Shown here: positions 1 to 25,731 of the stretch, piece after piece | Layout: each line of letters starts with the position of its first letter | Numbering within the stretch: position 1 is the first letter of the stretch | DNA from: Chrysomallon squamiferum | Lineage: Eukaryota; Mollusca; Gastropoda; Neomphalida; Peltospiridae | Length of the DNA stretch: 64,000 nucleotides | Direction of reading: 5' to 3' | Assembly: GCA_012295275.1 (NCBI GenBank) | Contig: CM022674.1 | Span: 1,052,611-1,116,610 of the forward strand | Program-made: the position numbers and the translations under genes | Notes under the pieces: model-generated | The model's database searches: none | Told to the model about the DNA's origin: nothing | What the model saw: only the letters and a program-made list of their open reading frames with translations

Positions 1-345
1 AAACAAATCTGATGTATGAGGAAGTCGAAACTGACAACCAGCACATATGAAAGGTATGTCAGATATTCAGATTTTGTTCAACCAAACGCAATTCAGAATG
101 GATGTTACTCAGAAACGTCGCCAAAATCGATCCGCCTTTCAAACGGACCGTAATAAATAATTAAATAAACTGATAAGAAAATCAGTTAAATTTTTTATCT
201 TTATTACCAATATTTTATTTCTGCTATCTAAATAAGAAGGCCAGACACATATATCAGGAGAGGAAAAAAAAGATAAAATAAGGGTAAAAAAAAAAAAAGG
301 AACAATTTTAAATGTAACAAAGAAACCTTTATGGCGAGAAACAAG
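1..345 (+). repeat. Duplicated 5' flank, copy at unit 1
   Basis: Contains the same blocks (GATGTATGAGGAAGTC, AACTGACAACCAGCA, ACTGATAAGAAA, TCTTTATTAC) that precede the first exons at 1678, 8130 and, inverted, 26142. It is 5' leader/promoter DNA carried with the gene duplications. No separate gene is seen. Confidence 0.6.
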
Positions 346-703
346 ATGAAGGCGTTCAAAATGAGTGGATCGTTTTCTTTCTTGTTTCTACTGATAACAA
401 CATCCCTACTTGACAACATGATAACAGACGCTTCAGTTTCTGAAAACCGTGATTCCGTGAGTTCAAAAATGACCAAAAATAACAATTTAAGTGGAATCAC
501 GGTTTCTGAAAGATATTTGATATCTGACAACAAAGCTAGGAGTAAACTGATTTGTGCTTCGCAGTGTGACCTTGAACCCAGATGCAAGACGTTCAGGTTT
601 GAAAAGTCGTCTGCCAAATGTTTTCTTTACAGTGAAGCTGTCACGGGAGGCTGCTGCAATGCGCCAGTACTGAGTAACATTTCTAGTTACTACACACATC
701 AAG
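346..703 (+). CDS. Orphan first exon: signal peptide plus PAN/Apple-like domain (cluster unit 1)
   Basis: This open exon ends in a good splice donor (CAAG then GTAAAT) in phase 1, exactly like the first exons of the complete paralogs. An upstream in-frame ATG at 331 exists, but the ATG at 346 aligns with the start of the other copies. The product begins with a hydrophobic leader (core FSFLFLLITTSLL), followed by a Cys-rich PAN/Apple-like block with Cys in the order ICASQC, RCK, AKC and GGCC. One codon is inserted relative to all paralogs, giving CC instead of C. No exon 2-6 follows before the next complete gene starts at 1678. It may be a truncated duplicate or an alternative first exon that splices to the exon 2 at 2308, since the phases match. 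Function is unknown; secretion is inferred from the leader. Confidence 0.7.
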
Positions 704-759
704 GTAAATATCTGCCTATCTCTCTCTCTGTCTGTCTCTTTGTCTGTCTGTCTACCTAC

Positions 760-795
<36 letters not shown>

Positions 796-822
796 TTTTC
801 TATCTACCAACAGCAACATCAA

Positions 823-1000
823 CAGTAACAACAACAACAACATCAATAACAAAAATAATAATAATAATAATAATAGTAATAATAATAGTAATAACAACAA
901 CAACAACAACAATAATATTAATAATAATAATAATAACAATAACAACAACAACAACAACAACAATAATAATAATAATCATAATAATAATAATAATAATGGT
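823..1000. repeat. (AAT/AAC)n tract after unit 1
   Basis: Trinucleotide tract, preceded by (TATC)n at about 749-794 directly behind the exon 1 donor. Confidence 0.95.
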
Positions 1001-1019
1001 TTTAAGTAGGAACTAACTG

Positions 1020-1677
1020 ACTATATCCACAGGCCAACAAAGACAATTCTCAACCAACACCTGCTTTAAATATCACGTTCACTCAACTGCCAACATCGAC
1101 AAACAGTTCATAAACCACAGTAGCAGGTCTAAAACAGGAATTGTGTACTTTTATAAATTCCTTCTATTTTAGAATAAGTTGTGAACAAAGTATTTGAACT
1201 ATGCTAGAAGAAGACGACAACTGTATTCGATTTGGATATAAAACAAGGATGATGTATGAGGAAGTCAAAACTGACAACCAGCAGATAGGAAACGTATGTC
1301 AGATATTCAGGAGCTCAGCATCCTAGATTCTGTTGGCTGGTAGATATAGGCTGCTACACACAACCTCGTTTTGTTCAGTAAAATGTAATTCAGAATGGAT
1401 GGTACTCAGAATCTATCTTTGCTTAGTTGCTTATGAAATACTGCCCAGCATTTTCTACTTTAATTTCAGCAGAAACGTCGGCAGTTCTAAAACAATCGAC
1501 CCGTCTTTGAAACAGACCGTAATACATAATTCAATAAACTGATAAGAAATTTTTTTACATTTTTAATCTTTATTACTAATATTTCATTGAAGCTACCTAA
1601 ATACATAAGCCAGATACATACATAAGAAAAACAGAAGTTTTAAATGTAAGAAGCAGTCCTTTATCACGAGAGACAAA
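1020..1677 (+). repeat. Duplicated 5' flank of cluster gene 2, near-identical to 26143-26820
   Basis: This block matches the inverted block 26143-26820 closely. Both include a 69-codon open frame (1333-1542 and 26487-26278) that differs at one residue visible to me. The frame is probably incidental leader sequence, not a gene. The match indicates a recent duplication or conversion between genes 2 and 5. Confidence 0.65.
1237..1243 (+). promoter_or_regulatory. TATA-box candidate for cluster gene 2
   Basis: TATAAAA in the context GGATATAAAAC. The same context is found upstream of gene 3. It lies about 440 nt from the ATG, so it implies a long or spliced 5' UTR. The left window edge begins just inside the equivalent region of unit 1. 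Confidence 0.3.
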
Positions 1678-6002
<4,325 letters not shown>

Positions 6003-6797
6003 CACCACATAGAAGAGTAAATTTCCTGCTTGTTTCTTTGTTTTTCATTCATTTTGTTTCATCTATTCATTCATTCATTCTTTCATTCATTGACTTACTT
6101 AGTTTTATACTCTTAGTTTCATTTATTTCTTGTGTACACGCAAATGCATTCAACATAACATACACACACACAAACACACAAATACACACACACACACAAA
6201 CACACAAATACACACGAACAGTAACACAAGCACGCCTAGTCAAGTACATATGTAAATACAATCATATGCACATTCATTACAGATAGAGAAATTTTCACTC
6301 ACATTATTTTCAACAAAAACATACACATGGATAAATGCACACACAGACGGACTCACACACACACACACACACACACACGCACGCACGCACAGACGCACAC
6401 ACGCGCACCCACATCCTGGCCGAACGGGCGAATGGGTGTCAGATGCACATGTCTTGTTTGTGAGGTCGTAGTGGACTTCGCCTCCTTTGTCAATACGCTC
6501 CAGAATGTTGTCTCTGAGTCTAATGAGACATATATGTACATAATACATGCGTACATACATGCATAAATACATACATACACACAGATATACACATATACAT
6601 ACATATGTAGATACGTAGATACATACATATGTAGATACATAGATATGTAGATACATAGATACGTAGATACGTAGATACAGAGATATATAGATACGTAGAT
6701 ACATAGATACATAGATATATAGATACATTTATTAATTAATTATTTAATTTATTTATTTATTTATTCATTCATTCATTCATTTTAATTTATTTTCCAG
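6003..6797. other. 3' region of cluster gene 2 between stop and terminal exon
   Basis: Holds (CA)n, (TACA)n and (TAGA)n tracts and the damaged SINE. No coding sequence seen. Probably a 3' UTR intron. Confidence 0.6.
6405..6540 (+). mobile_element. tRNA-derived SINE-like element, damaged head
   Basis: Matches the body of the copy at 12150 (GAATGGGTGTCA, TTTGTGAGGTCGT, GTCTAATGAGAC) but has lost the B-box section. It lies about 400 nt 3' of the stop of cluster gene 2. Confidence 0.45.
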
Positions 6798-6863
6798 CGT
6801 GTGTACATCTAGTATTTTATGCTACTTCGGGTTTTCTTTTTAAACTAAAAGAAACTGAATAAA
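6798..6863 (+). other. Probable 3' non-coding exon 7 of cluster gene 2, with poly(A) signal
   Basis: A polypyrimidine tract and acceptor (TTTTCCAG) precede CGTGTGTAC and the block ends in AATAAA at 6858-6863. The coding exon 6 has a GTAAAT donor about 15 nt after the stop. The same arrangement is preserved at the next gene, so the 3' UTR is probably spliced. Confidence 0.5.
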
Positions 6864-6982
6864 GTGAAAAAATACATTTAAAAATCGAATTTTGTTTTTG
6901 TTGTTTTTTCTTCTTCTTGTTGTTGTTCAGATTTCGAAAGATGGAAAAAGAGAAAGAGAGCGTATACAGAAAGAACTACTGA

Positions 6983-7142
<160 letters not shown>

Positions 7143-7499
7143 CTCAAGTATACTTTAACAATTATTTATTATCGATTTAGATTTTTGACTATAAATTGTT
7201 TTTATTATTAACATTTTATTTATTTATTTATTTATTTATTTGTGGGTATACCTCAATAATACCTCAATCTACCTCAATAATAAACCATAATTGTGCTTGT
7301 TATTAATATTCATGTTACCCATTAAACAAATAATCATACACAAAAGAAAGTAATAATAATAATAATAAAAAAAAAAAAATAATAATAATAATAATAACAA
7401 CAATAACAAGAAGAAGAAGAAGAACAACAACAACAACAACAACAACAATAATAATAATAAGAAGAACAACAACAACAACAACAACAACAACAGCAATAA

Positions 7500-8129
7500 C
7501 AATAATAATGGTTTTAAATGGAAACAAACTGGCTATATAACCGACCCAACAATGACATCATTTACCAGTTTTAACTTTCTCTATAGTCGGTTTTTATCTT
7601 TATTATCAGTATTTGATCATTCTGATATCATTTCATCCCAGTAAACAGTATACTATGTACACTCATCTGACGATATCGACAAAGAGTTCATGAAAAAGAG
7701 TAACAGGTCAAGCAGGAATTTTGTATTTTTATAAATTCCTTCTCATCTTAGAATAGGTAGTGAACAAAATATTTCAACTATGCTAGCATAAAACCATATC
7801 TGGAATCGATCTGGATATAAAACATGTATGATGTATGAGAAAGTCAAAACTGAGAACCAACATTATATGAACGATATATCAGGATATTACGTGAACATCG
7901 TAGATTTTGTTACCTGACATAATCAGTCTGCTACGTAAAGTCTATTAAATAATTAAATAGACTGATACAAGAGTCGGTTAGATTCTTGATCTTTATTACC
8001 TGTTTTGTATTACTGCTACCTAAACAAGCAGCCGAGATGTATGTATAAATATTTAAAAGGAGGTAAATAAAAGAAAGGATACAAGAAAAGATTGGCACGA
8101 GCAAGGAGACCTTTATCGCGAGAGACAAG
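7500..8129 (+). repeat. Duplicated 5' flank of cluster gene 3
   Basis: Shares blocks with the flanks of units 1, 2 and 5 (AGGAATTTTGTATTTTTATAA, GATGTATGAG, CTTTATTACC, CTTTATCGCGAGAGACAAG). It carries small deletions relative to them. No coding potential beyond the exon that follows. Confidence 0.5.
7816..7822 (+). promoter_or_regulatory. TATA-box candidate for cluster gene 3
   Basis: TATAAAA about 310 nt before the ATG, inside a duplicated 5' flank shared with genes 2 and 5. Conservation of the flank reflects duplication, so function is only suggested. Confidence 0.3.
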
Positions 8130-11844
<3,715 letters not shown>

Positions 11845-12149
11845 TTTTACGTAGCAAAGTGAGTCGCATTTTTGTTGGGCTTTCGGGGGATTCTTGTTGT
11901 TTTTGTTTTCTTGTGATCACGCAAATACATTCGACATAACATACGTGTATACACACATTCAAACACACAGATACACACGAACACTAACACAAGCACGTCT
12001 AGTCAAGATATATATGTAAATACAAGTCATATACCCATTCATTACAGATAGAGATATTTTTCACACAAATTCTTTTGAACAAAACATACACATGTATAAA
12101 TGCACACACAGACACACACACGCACACACACACACGCACAAACACACAC

Positions 12150-12345
12150 GCGCACATTTCGTGACAGAACGGTAACATCGTCCATCTTAGGACTGCGGGA
12201 GAATGGGTGTCATACGTTCGAGTCTCGTCAGCGGCATCTGACGGGTTTGTGAGGTCGTGATTGAACTTTGTCCTCCTGCGCCAGTACGTTCCCGAATATT
12301 GTCTATGTGCAGAGTCTAATCAGACGTACATGACAGAGAATATTG
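12150..12345 (+). mobile_element. tRNA-derived SINE-like element
   Basis: The head resembles a tRNA gene: AACGGTAACATCGTC, GGACTGCGGGAGA, then GTTCGAGTCTC, which fits the polymerase III B box. A unique tail with GTCTAATCAGACGTACAT follows. It sits about 300 nt 3' of the stop of cluster gene 3, in the same orientation as the gene. Confidence 0.55.
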
Positions 12346-12354
12346 TTCACATCC

Positions 12355-12800
12355 TAAAATACATACATACATACATACATACATACATACTTAAATACAT
12401 ACATACATACATACATACATAACGAACATACATATGTACATACATACTTAAATACATATATACATACATACATACTTAAATACATACATACATACATACG
12501 TAACAAACATACATACGTACATACATACTTACATACATACATACATACACGTATAAATACATACATACAAACATACAAACATATATACATACATACAAAC
12601 ATACATAAATACATACCTACATATATACATACATACATACATACAAACATACATATATACATACATACATACATACATACATAAACACATATAGATATAC
12701 ATGTATAAATACATACATACATACATATATATATAAATACATACATAAATACATACATATATAAATACATACATAAATACATACATACGTACATGTATAA

Positions 12801-12833
<33 letters not shown>

Positions 12834-12885
12834 TATATAAATACATGCATACATACATGCATACATACATACACACAACCTAGAT
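12355..12885. repeat. (ATAC)n satellite-like tract
   Basis: More than 500 bp of ACAT/ATAC tetranucleotide with AAAT interruptions, 3' of cluster gene 3. The same sequence class recurs near 6540-6725. Confidence 0.97.
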
Positions 12886-12949
12886 ATACTTGTTTATTTA
12901 TTTATTTATTACTTATTCATTCATTCATTGATTTTATTTTATTTTTCAG

Positions 12950-13015
12950 CGTGTGTACGTCTAGTATTTTATACTGATTCTGGGTTTCTTTCTAAACTAA
13001 AAAAAACTGAATAAA
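12950..13015 (+). other. Probable 3' non-coding exon 7 of cluster gene 3, with poly(A) signal
   Basis: Sequence after TTTTTCAG matches the block at 6798 and again ends with AATAAA (13010-13015). The donor is GTGAGT about 16 nt after the stop at 11842-11844. The junction is too close to the stop to be expected to trigger nonsense-mediated decay. Confidence 0.5.
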
Positions 13016-13137
13016 GTGAAAAAATACATTTAAAAAGGAATTTCTTTGTTGCTGTATTTGTTGTTGTTGTTGTTGTTGTTCAGACTTCGAAAGAAGTAAA
13101 AAGAGAAAGAGATCGTATACAGAAAGAACAACTGAAC

Positions 13138-13199
13138 CAGAGAGAGAGAGAGAGAGATACTAATGATGTTGATGATGAAAATAATAATAATAATAATAA

Positions 13200-13230
<31 letters not shown>

Positions 13231-13289
13231 AAGAAGAAGAAGAAGAAGAAGAAGAAGAAGAAGAAGAAGAAGAAGAAGAAGAAGAAGAA
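13138..13289. repeat. (GA)n, (AAT)n and (AAG)n tracts
   Basis: Short GA run, then AAT, then about 90 bp of pure AAG, downstream of the terminal exon of cluster gene 3. Confidence 0.95.
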
Positions 13290-14200
13290 AACCTTTACTA
13301 AAGTAAGAATTAAAGTTTCATTAAAAAAAAATGTAACGAATGTAAGAATATATGCAGGAAATTAATACAACTGTCTGGGGTTGGACGACAATTCACAAAA
13401 ATATGAAAAATTAAAATATAAAATAAAATAAAATAAAAACATGTCCCATCTCAAAAAAAAAAAAAAAAAAGTAAAAGTTTGAATCGTATAGCTAAGGAAA
13501 GTTTTTTTTCTTCTTGTGTTTTGTTTTTAGTTGTAAGACCCATGTCTTTAACTATTAAAACGATTCAACTTTGACAACTAAAATTTAGATTCATATAAAA
13601 ATCTGTCTTTCCCTCTTTCTCTGTTTCGAGCAAACGACGACGACGACAACAACAACAACAAAGGACAATTTTTTAATATGGAGTTCACCGTTTATTCCGT
13701 CATCAAAAGATAACATAAAACAGTACAAACAATATAAGTTCATACTTTGAAAATGACAAATGATAATAAGAACAACAACAACAACAACAACAATAATAAT
13801 AATAAAAAGAATAATAATAATAATTACAATAATAATACTAGTAATAATAGTAATAGTAATGATAATGATAATAATAATAACAACAACAACAACAACAATA
13901 ACACTATATATAATATATAATACTAACAAGAACAATAATATATTCAGATTGTGCGTGTATGGGTGTTTATGAGTTTGTGTGTATGAATATATAGATGTAC
14001 ATATTTGTGTAGATATATTTAAATAAATATCAACCATTATGTGCTTATGTAAATATAGTAAATAAATGAAATGGCAAGTATAAAAAAGTAAGTAAATGAA
14101 TGAATGAATGAATAAATAAATAAATAAATAAATAAACATAACAAAATATCAGGAAAACCGTGTTACTAGTTTTTCTGTGTAGGGTCACAAATATAAAAAT
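13290..14200. other. Tail-to-tail junction between cluster genes 3 (+) and 4 (-)
   Basis: AT-rich simple sequence with AAC/AAT and AAAT runs. This is where the gene orientation flips. No gene, inverted-repeat hinge or transposon end could be recognised by eye. Confidence 0.5.
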
Positions 14201-18965
<4,765 letters not shown>

Positions 18966-19409
18966 ATCGGTCGAAGCAACTGCCTTTTTTTAGTTTTAAA
19001 TATTTTTTTCCTCTATATATACCTTTCGCCTGCATTTTTTGGGGAGGGATAATATTAATAAAATATTGGTACATGAAATTTTAAACGGTTCTGTTATCAC
19101 AAACAGAAACAAACCAGCATCCTCAGAAAATGTGGGAGACAAATGGGTTATCTCCCTTAGTTGAATCCAGATATTATTGATGACTTTAAAGGAAAAGAGA
19201 AAAAGACAAGAGAACGAAAATGCCGATTAGGAACAATTAATCCATAATTAAACAGAATTTTCTGACTGCTTATGTCGATAGAGCCAATCAGGTAAGATTA
19301 TACCTATAAAGATTAAAAGTTGAAGCCAAAATAAATAAAGTATGAGAAATAAGGTCTTATCGGGTTTTTGAAATATTTTTTGATAATACTTTTTTTCTGA
19401 TATATATGG

Positions 19410-19440
<31 letters not shown>

Positions 19441-19580
19441 ACACAGACAGAGAGAGAGACACACACCGAGACACACGTATACACACACAGACATACACAT
19501 AGACACACACACACACACAGAGACAGAACAGAGACAGACATATGCACGTCTAAAAGAAACTTTAGCAATGTAAAATTCAA

Positions 19581-19615
<35 letters not shown>

Positions 19616-20494
19616 GTCGTGCCTTATGGTGGAGGGCGTGTCCTGCTGTGGGGGAGGGGTCTGAGGGCAGGAGAGGACTCACCTTTGGTCACCTTTAACA
19701 GAAACTTGACAGTTCAGTTCAGCTTCGATGACGTTCTGTATCCTTTCATTTCTTCTGCAACAGTCACATGACATCATTTACCAGATAACAGTGTCAGCGT
19801 CAAACTATGGTTATGTTTCTTTACGCCGTGTGTGTATGTATCTATCTGTGTATTTCTTTTTGTGTATGTGTGTTTGTTTGTGTCTGTGTGTGTCTGTATC
19901 TTTGCGTGTATGTATGTGTAAACTCTTCGAGGCAACTGAGTGAGCCAACGTTCACGCATTTAGTTATACAATCCTCATAATGATGATGATGATGATGATG
20001 GCGATGATCATAATGATGATCAAAACATGATGATAAAGATAATAATGACGATATTAAAGATCATAAAAATGACGTAATGATGTTGATTATGGGCATAATA
20101 GTCAATATTATGAGCATCATAATGAGGATGGTGATAAAATAATGATGATTAGAATAGTAAAAATATGAACAGTAATGGTGATGATAATTATTTTATTTGT
20201 TTATCTTTCTCTCTCTCTCGTTCGCTCACTCTGTTCACTGTTTCTTTCTCTTAGTTCCCTCTTTTGAAGTCTGAACAACAACAACAACATCAACAACAAC
20301 CAAATTCGATTTTTAAGCATAGTTATTTTTCTGTTTATTCTTTTACAACAAGAAAACCAGAATTAGTATAAAATAAAGTAGATGTACTCTGAAAGAAAGA
20401 AAGAAAGAAATAAAGAAATAAATAAAATAACAACACCAGCAGCACAATTACCACCCGCAACAACAGCAGGAATAACAACAACAACAACAACAAC

Positions 20495-20525
<31 letters not shown>

Positions 20526-20779
20526 GCAATAGCAATAAAAATATTAATATTAATAACATTAACAAGCACAATAATATCAACAACAACAACAATCATAATA
20601 ATAACAACTACAACAACAACAATAATAATAATAACAATAACAGTATAAATAGTAATAACAACAACAACAGCAACAACAGTAACAATGGGAACAAGTGACT
20701 ATATTCTTTTCTATTCTGTAATGTATGTATGTATCTATGCATGTATGTATGTATGTATGTAGTTCAGGATTTTGAATTT
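18966..20779. other. Spacer between the start of gene 4 and the end of gene 5
   Basis: Contains the TATA box of gene 4, CA- and GA-rich runs (19410-19520, 19585-19612), GAT-rich sequence near 19980-20180 and AAC/AAT tracts at 20280-20690. A GTGAGT-type donor on the minus strand near 19680 could belong to a 5' UTR exon but nothing else supports it. No gene recognised. Confidence 0.45.
19015..19022 (-). promoter_or_regulatory. TATA box of cluster gene 4
   Basis: On the minus strand the sequence reads GGTATATATAGAGG about 50 nt before the first ATG, a standard distance for a short 5' UTR. This promoter-proximal sequence is not shared with the other cluster copies. Confidence 0.45.
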
Positions 20780-20940
20780 TCTCTGTTTTATGTACGTCTG
20801 ATTAGACTCTGCACATAGACAAATATTCACGACCTCACAAAACCCGTCAGATGCCGCTGACGAGACTCGAACATATGACACCCATTCTCCCGCAGTCCTA
20901 AAGTGACGATATTACCAGTCGGACATGAAGCGTATCTGTG
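20780..20940 (-). mobile_element. tRNA-derived SINE-like element, inverted copy
   Basis: Reverse complement of the copy at 12150, with intact A-like (GACTGGTAATATCGTC) and B-like (GTTCGAGTCTC) boxes. It lies 3' of cluster gene 5 in the gene's own orientation, so the insertion probably predates the gene duplications. Confidence 0.55.
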
Positions 20941-21570
20941 TTTGTGTGTGTGTGTGTGTGTATGGATATGGATGAGTGTGTGTGTGTGTGTGTGTATGCT
21001 TTGCTGAATGTATGTAGTATATACGTATATATGTTTACGTATGTAAATGAGTAGGCGTGCGTGTATGACTGTTCGTGTGTACGTTTGCATGTATGTATGT
21101 ATGTATATGTGTGTTATATTAAATGCGTTTGTATAATCAAAAGAAATAAAGGAAACTATGTGCATAAAACTACGTAATAAAAGATTAACTGAATGAATAA
21201 ATAAATAAAACAAAATATCAGATAAAAGAAACATGCAACTTGTTTTGCCGTGTAGGGTCACAGATAAAACATAAATAAATCAATGAATAAATAAATCAAT
21301 AAGAAAGTAAATCAATAAATAAATCAGTGAATAAATAAGTCAATAAGCAAGTAAATCAATAAATAAATCCTGAACGTGGGTGCAGCTTAATGAGCAGTGA
21401 GGAGTGAGACATTCAGAGTTTAAAAATGTTTTTCTGTTTCGGAGATGAAGATCAACGAACGATGCTGTGACGTTATTTTTGATCCTGGTAAACTGAGAGT
21501 TTTGATTAGGTTACCTTCACAGTCTAACATCATAACACCTCTGAAAAACAACAAAAACATACATAAATAA

Positions 21571-21574
<4 letters not shown>

Positions 21575-21601
<27 letters not shown>

Positions 21602-21610
21602 CACAGACAG

Positions 21611-21652
<42 letters not shown>

Positions 21653-21775
21653 GTAGGTAGGTAGGTAGGTAGGTACGTACGTACGTACGTAGGTAGGTAG
21701 GTAGGTAGGTAGGTAGGTAGGTAGTTAGATAGTTAGCTAGATAGATAGATAGACAGACAGATAGATAGATCTAAT
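21575..21775. repeat. (GATA)n and (GGTA)n tracts in intron 5 of cluster gene 5
   Basis: GA, GATA, GGTA and GTAC units follow one another in tandem. Confidence 0.95.
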
Positions 21776-22175
21776 ACTAAAATACTTAAATGGATAAATA
21801 GATAGATATACAAACAGATAAAGCAACAGGAACAGACAGGCAGATAAATATAAATCTACTGAATAATAAATACCAAAAATAAAAAAATAAATAAAAAATA
21901 AAGTATTGAGTGTTTTGTAAAAATAATTTTCATCGTTGGTATGATCTTTATTGTTATTATCACTATCATCATCATACTTTTGCTTATTATGACGATGATC
22001 TTCGTCAATAGTAGTTAGTAGAAATAATTGTATTGGTAAAATAGTAAAGTGTGTGTATTAAGAAAATAAGTACTGGTATTACTAGAACTAGTAGTAGTTG
22101 TCATACAGAAATAAGATAAAATGTTATTACTGCACATTAACTGAAGCAACAACAACAACTACTACTTCTAGTAAT

Positions 22176-22305
<130 letters not shown>

Positions 22306-22583
22306 AGATATATAAATATTATTTTCTCATTTCATCGAAATAAAGTAAAATCAAATAACCTTTCGTAGTCGCTGATTGTGTACATAACTCCGTTCCATGG
22401 GAAGAATGTCATAAACCCTCGAAAATTGTTCTCATTTACTCGGATTTCAACGCGATCTTCACCCCACACATTTTCCGATGTTAACAGCGTCTGATCCTTA
22501 CTATTCATCCAAATTAGTCTGTGATCTGATGAAAATAATTAAAACAAAACCGTATTTTCAAAATAAATAAAAATGTATATACA

Positions 22584-22683
<100 letters not shown>

Positions 22684-23860
22684 AACTAAAATTAGTTATC
22701 TGCATAAAAAAGAAAAGCAGAGACGTACATATTGCATCAAAGGAGAAATGATATCCGCTTTCAAAGCCAGGAATTGTCTTCACTATCTTGCTATCATAGT
22801 CAGTACGTATGATTCCTTTAAGGTATATCTCAGAAAAGATGAGCCTGTCACATAAATGGATAAAAGAAATAATAAAAATAATGATGAGAAAACATTCAAC
22901 TCATTTTAATAATCTATATATATATATATATCAGTGATCCCTTTATTGCTAGACGTAGGCTTAATTCAAACACAGATACAGTGTCATGCTGGAATTAGGA
23001 ATTTCTAGGAATATAATCTAAGAAACAGGAGACTACTTATGTCAACAACAATAATACTACTACAATAATAATAATAACAATAACAAAAGCATTTACTACT
23101 GTTGCTTCTACTATTACTTAATCTATCATTTCTACTACTACTACTACAACTTCTACAACTACTATTACTACTACTAAAAGTAACAACATTACCAGGAGTA
23201 TAACAACCACAATTACTACAACAACAATTACTACCACTGCTACTACTACTACTACCATTACTACTACGACTATTACTACACCTAGCTGCTGCTACTATTA
23301 CAACAACAACAACAACAACAGCAATAATTATTATTATAGCGAGTACTGCTCCAACTACTACTACTATTGTTACTATTACTACCACTACTACTTCTACTTC
23401 GTGTACCTCATTTCTGGGTCAACATACAGACGGATGAATCTGGCTCCCTTTTGTGTTAGAACCTTCGTTTGTTTGCCGCTGTGAAGGTCAATGAACTCTA
23501 TAACGTTGCCACCGCAATAATAGAGTCGGCGGTTTTTGCTATCCAGTGCTGTATCAGAAACGTTTGACTTGGCTGAAATTTAGTAGCCAAAATAGCAATG
23601 CGATATTTCTAAACTAGAAATTTATGAGAAGAAAAATGAAGTGAAACCTTTTCAAATTAAATAAATTCTAGTAGCATAACACAATTAAAATTAAGACTGA
23701 TGAAATCAATTTGAAATTGTTAAATTAATCTTAAAAAGACAAAGAGAGCGAGACAGGGAAAAACTTGAAAAAAAAAAGTATATTTCAGAAAGAAAAAAAA
23801 AGATACTGATAGAGAAAAAGAGAGGTAGTTTGCTGAACACATACATAAACACACACACAC

Positions 23861-23976
<116 letters not shown>

Positions 23977-24237
23977 CTTACAAGTAGAAATAAATTTTTT
24001 GTCATTTCCCAAAAGACTTGATGATCAAAACTTTCTTTCTTGTGTGTTGATCCAGAAGATTCTTTGTGTGTTCACGTCCCAGTGCACAAAAGACATCTCA
24101 TCATCAAGATCAACACTTTCCCGACTATTGTTCTTAATGTCGTGTATGTACAACGTCTTGCTCGTATCCTCGTAACAGAACACAAACCAGGCTGACAACC
24201 TCTCTGTAGTAATAGTGAAAAATATCAATAACAACAA

Positions 24238-24308
<71 letters not shown>

Positions 24309-24309
24309 T

Positions 24310-25500
24310 CTTAATATCTTCACTGCTCACTCCAGATGGAATCAACGAAGATCAGTCTAGTCTGATGAATGGTAGATGCTCTAAGACCTTCGTAAAGTAA
24401 AACCAAGTTTAGCTTACAAATTCCAAGTTTTATGGACCAATAAAAATATCGACAAAGGTTCTGTTCACGGCCAACGTAACTTCCATTCAACTCTTTCAGT
24501 TCTTATATTTATCCGGGGTTCAGTATAAGGACAACGTGGTTCAATATAAGGAATTCCTAGTATTCTTTGTAAATTCCACTTTTTATAACATTATCTTTCG
24601 CCTAACTGAGACCGCTGCTCTATGGAATTAGAACAATAAAAAGGAAGGAAGAAAAAACATCAATTCAAAATAGCATTTTCATTGTGTGAGTTATATTGTC
24701 CAAATTCTCATATAAGATGAGTTTCGTTTTTAATCGCAACATATTTGACTGTGCCAACTCGGGAGTCATCTGAATGTCCGTCCTCGTCTCTGGCGGTATT
24801 TTGAAGTTGTCGTGTCTGGCTATTGACAGCTCTGTAGAAACATCCACCATCCAGACTTGTAGGTAGTAGTGTCAAAGAGGTAAGACGGACGTCAGTGTTG
24901 TTGTTGTCTGGTCCTTGTGGATGCACGGTGCTCTTCTCTCTGGGACCACGACTCAGGTTCGGAATCTTCATTTACGGATTCGAGCAGAGCACAGTGCTGT
25001 TCAGATTTGGTTAACTGTCAGGTTTGGTGTTGTCGTTACTGTCGCCATGATTCTGATGTCTCTGTGACGAGGAGTTCTATTATTCAGACACTGATTCTGA
25101 ACTTTCTGAACTTTCCACTTTTGAATAATCAGCATCAGACTACAAATCTGGGTTGCAGGGCCAAATGACGCAACATTCAGATCGGTGGTTCAAAATAGGG
25201 CACTAAACAGAAAAATACCTGCATGTAATTTTTCGGAAGGCGGCGTGAAATTCAATTTTGATTTCGATCCTTATATGCAGACTGTCCTAATCTACAAATA
25301 TGTAATATCCTACATATGCTCCTATGCACCTAACAACACAACACACTTACAGAAATAACAAACAAATTACATTTAAATCGGCGTTTTCAAATTTTTGCTC
25401 ATCCTTTTCGCGTCTGTTAACCTTTCGCTATTCTTAATATAACAAAATGCACCATGTCGACCGAGGTACCACAGTGTTGTGGCAAAACATCTTTCAAACA
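24310..25500. other. Insertion of unknown origin in intron 1 of cluster gene 5
   Basis: About 1.1-1.2 kb of non-repetitive sequence absent from the homologous introns of genes 2, 3 and 4. It has short open frames with Ser/Asp/Glu-rich pieces (24917-25168 +, 24971-24708 -) that I do not recognise. A transposon fragment is likely but not shown. Confidence 0.45.
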
Positions 25501-25585
25501 ATCTAAGGCTGAACAATGCTAGAGGTTCACTATACGTACACTAACTGGTGCTGCCACTACTACAATTACTGTAATCACCTTATTG

Positions 25586-25731
<146 letters not shown>

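Noticed and set aside
7269-7527. Poly-Leu, poly-Ile, poly-Val and poly-Asn open frames (also at 20335, 26885, 27171, 52468, 59624)
   Set aside because: Trinucleotide repeats stay open in several frames and have no coding context.
12354-12878. Cys/Met/Tyr/Val-rich 174-codon minus-strand frame
   Set aside because: Produced by the (ATAC)n tract. The same composition appears in all three frames.
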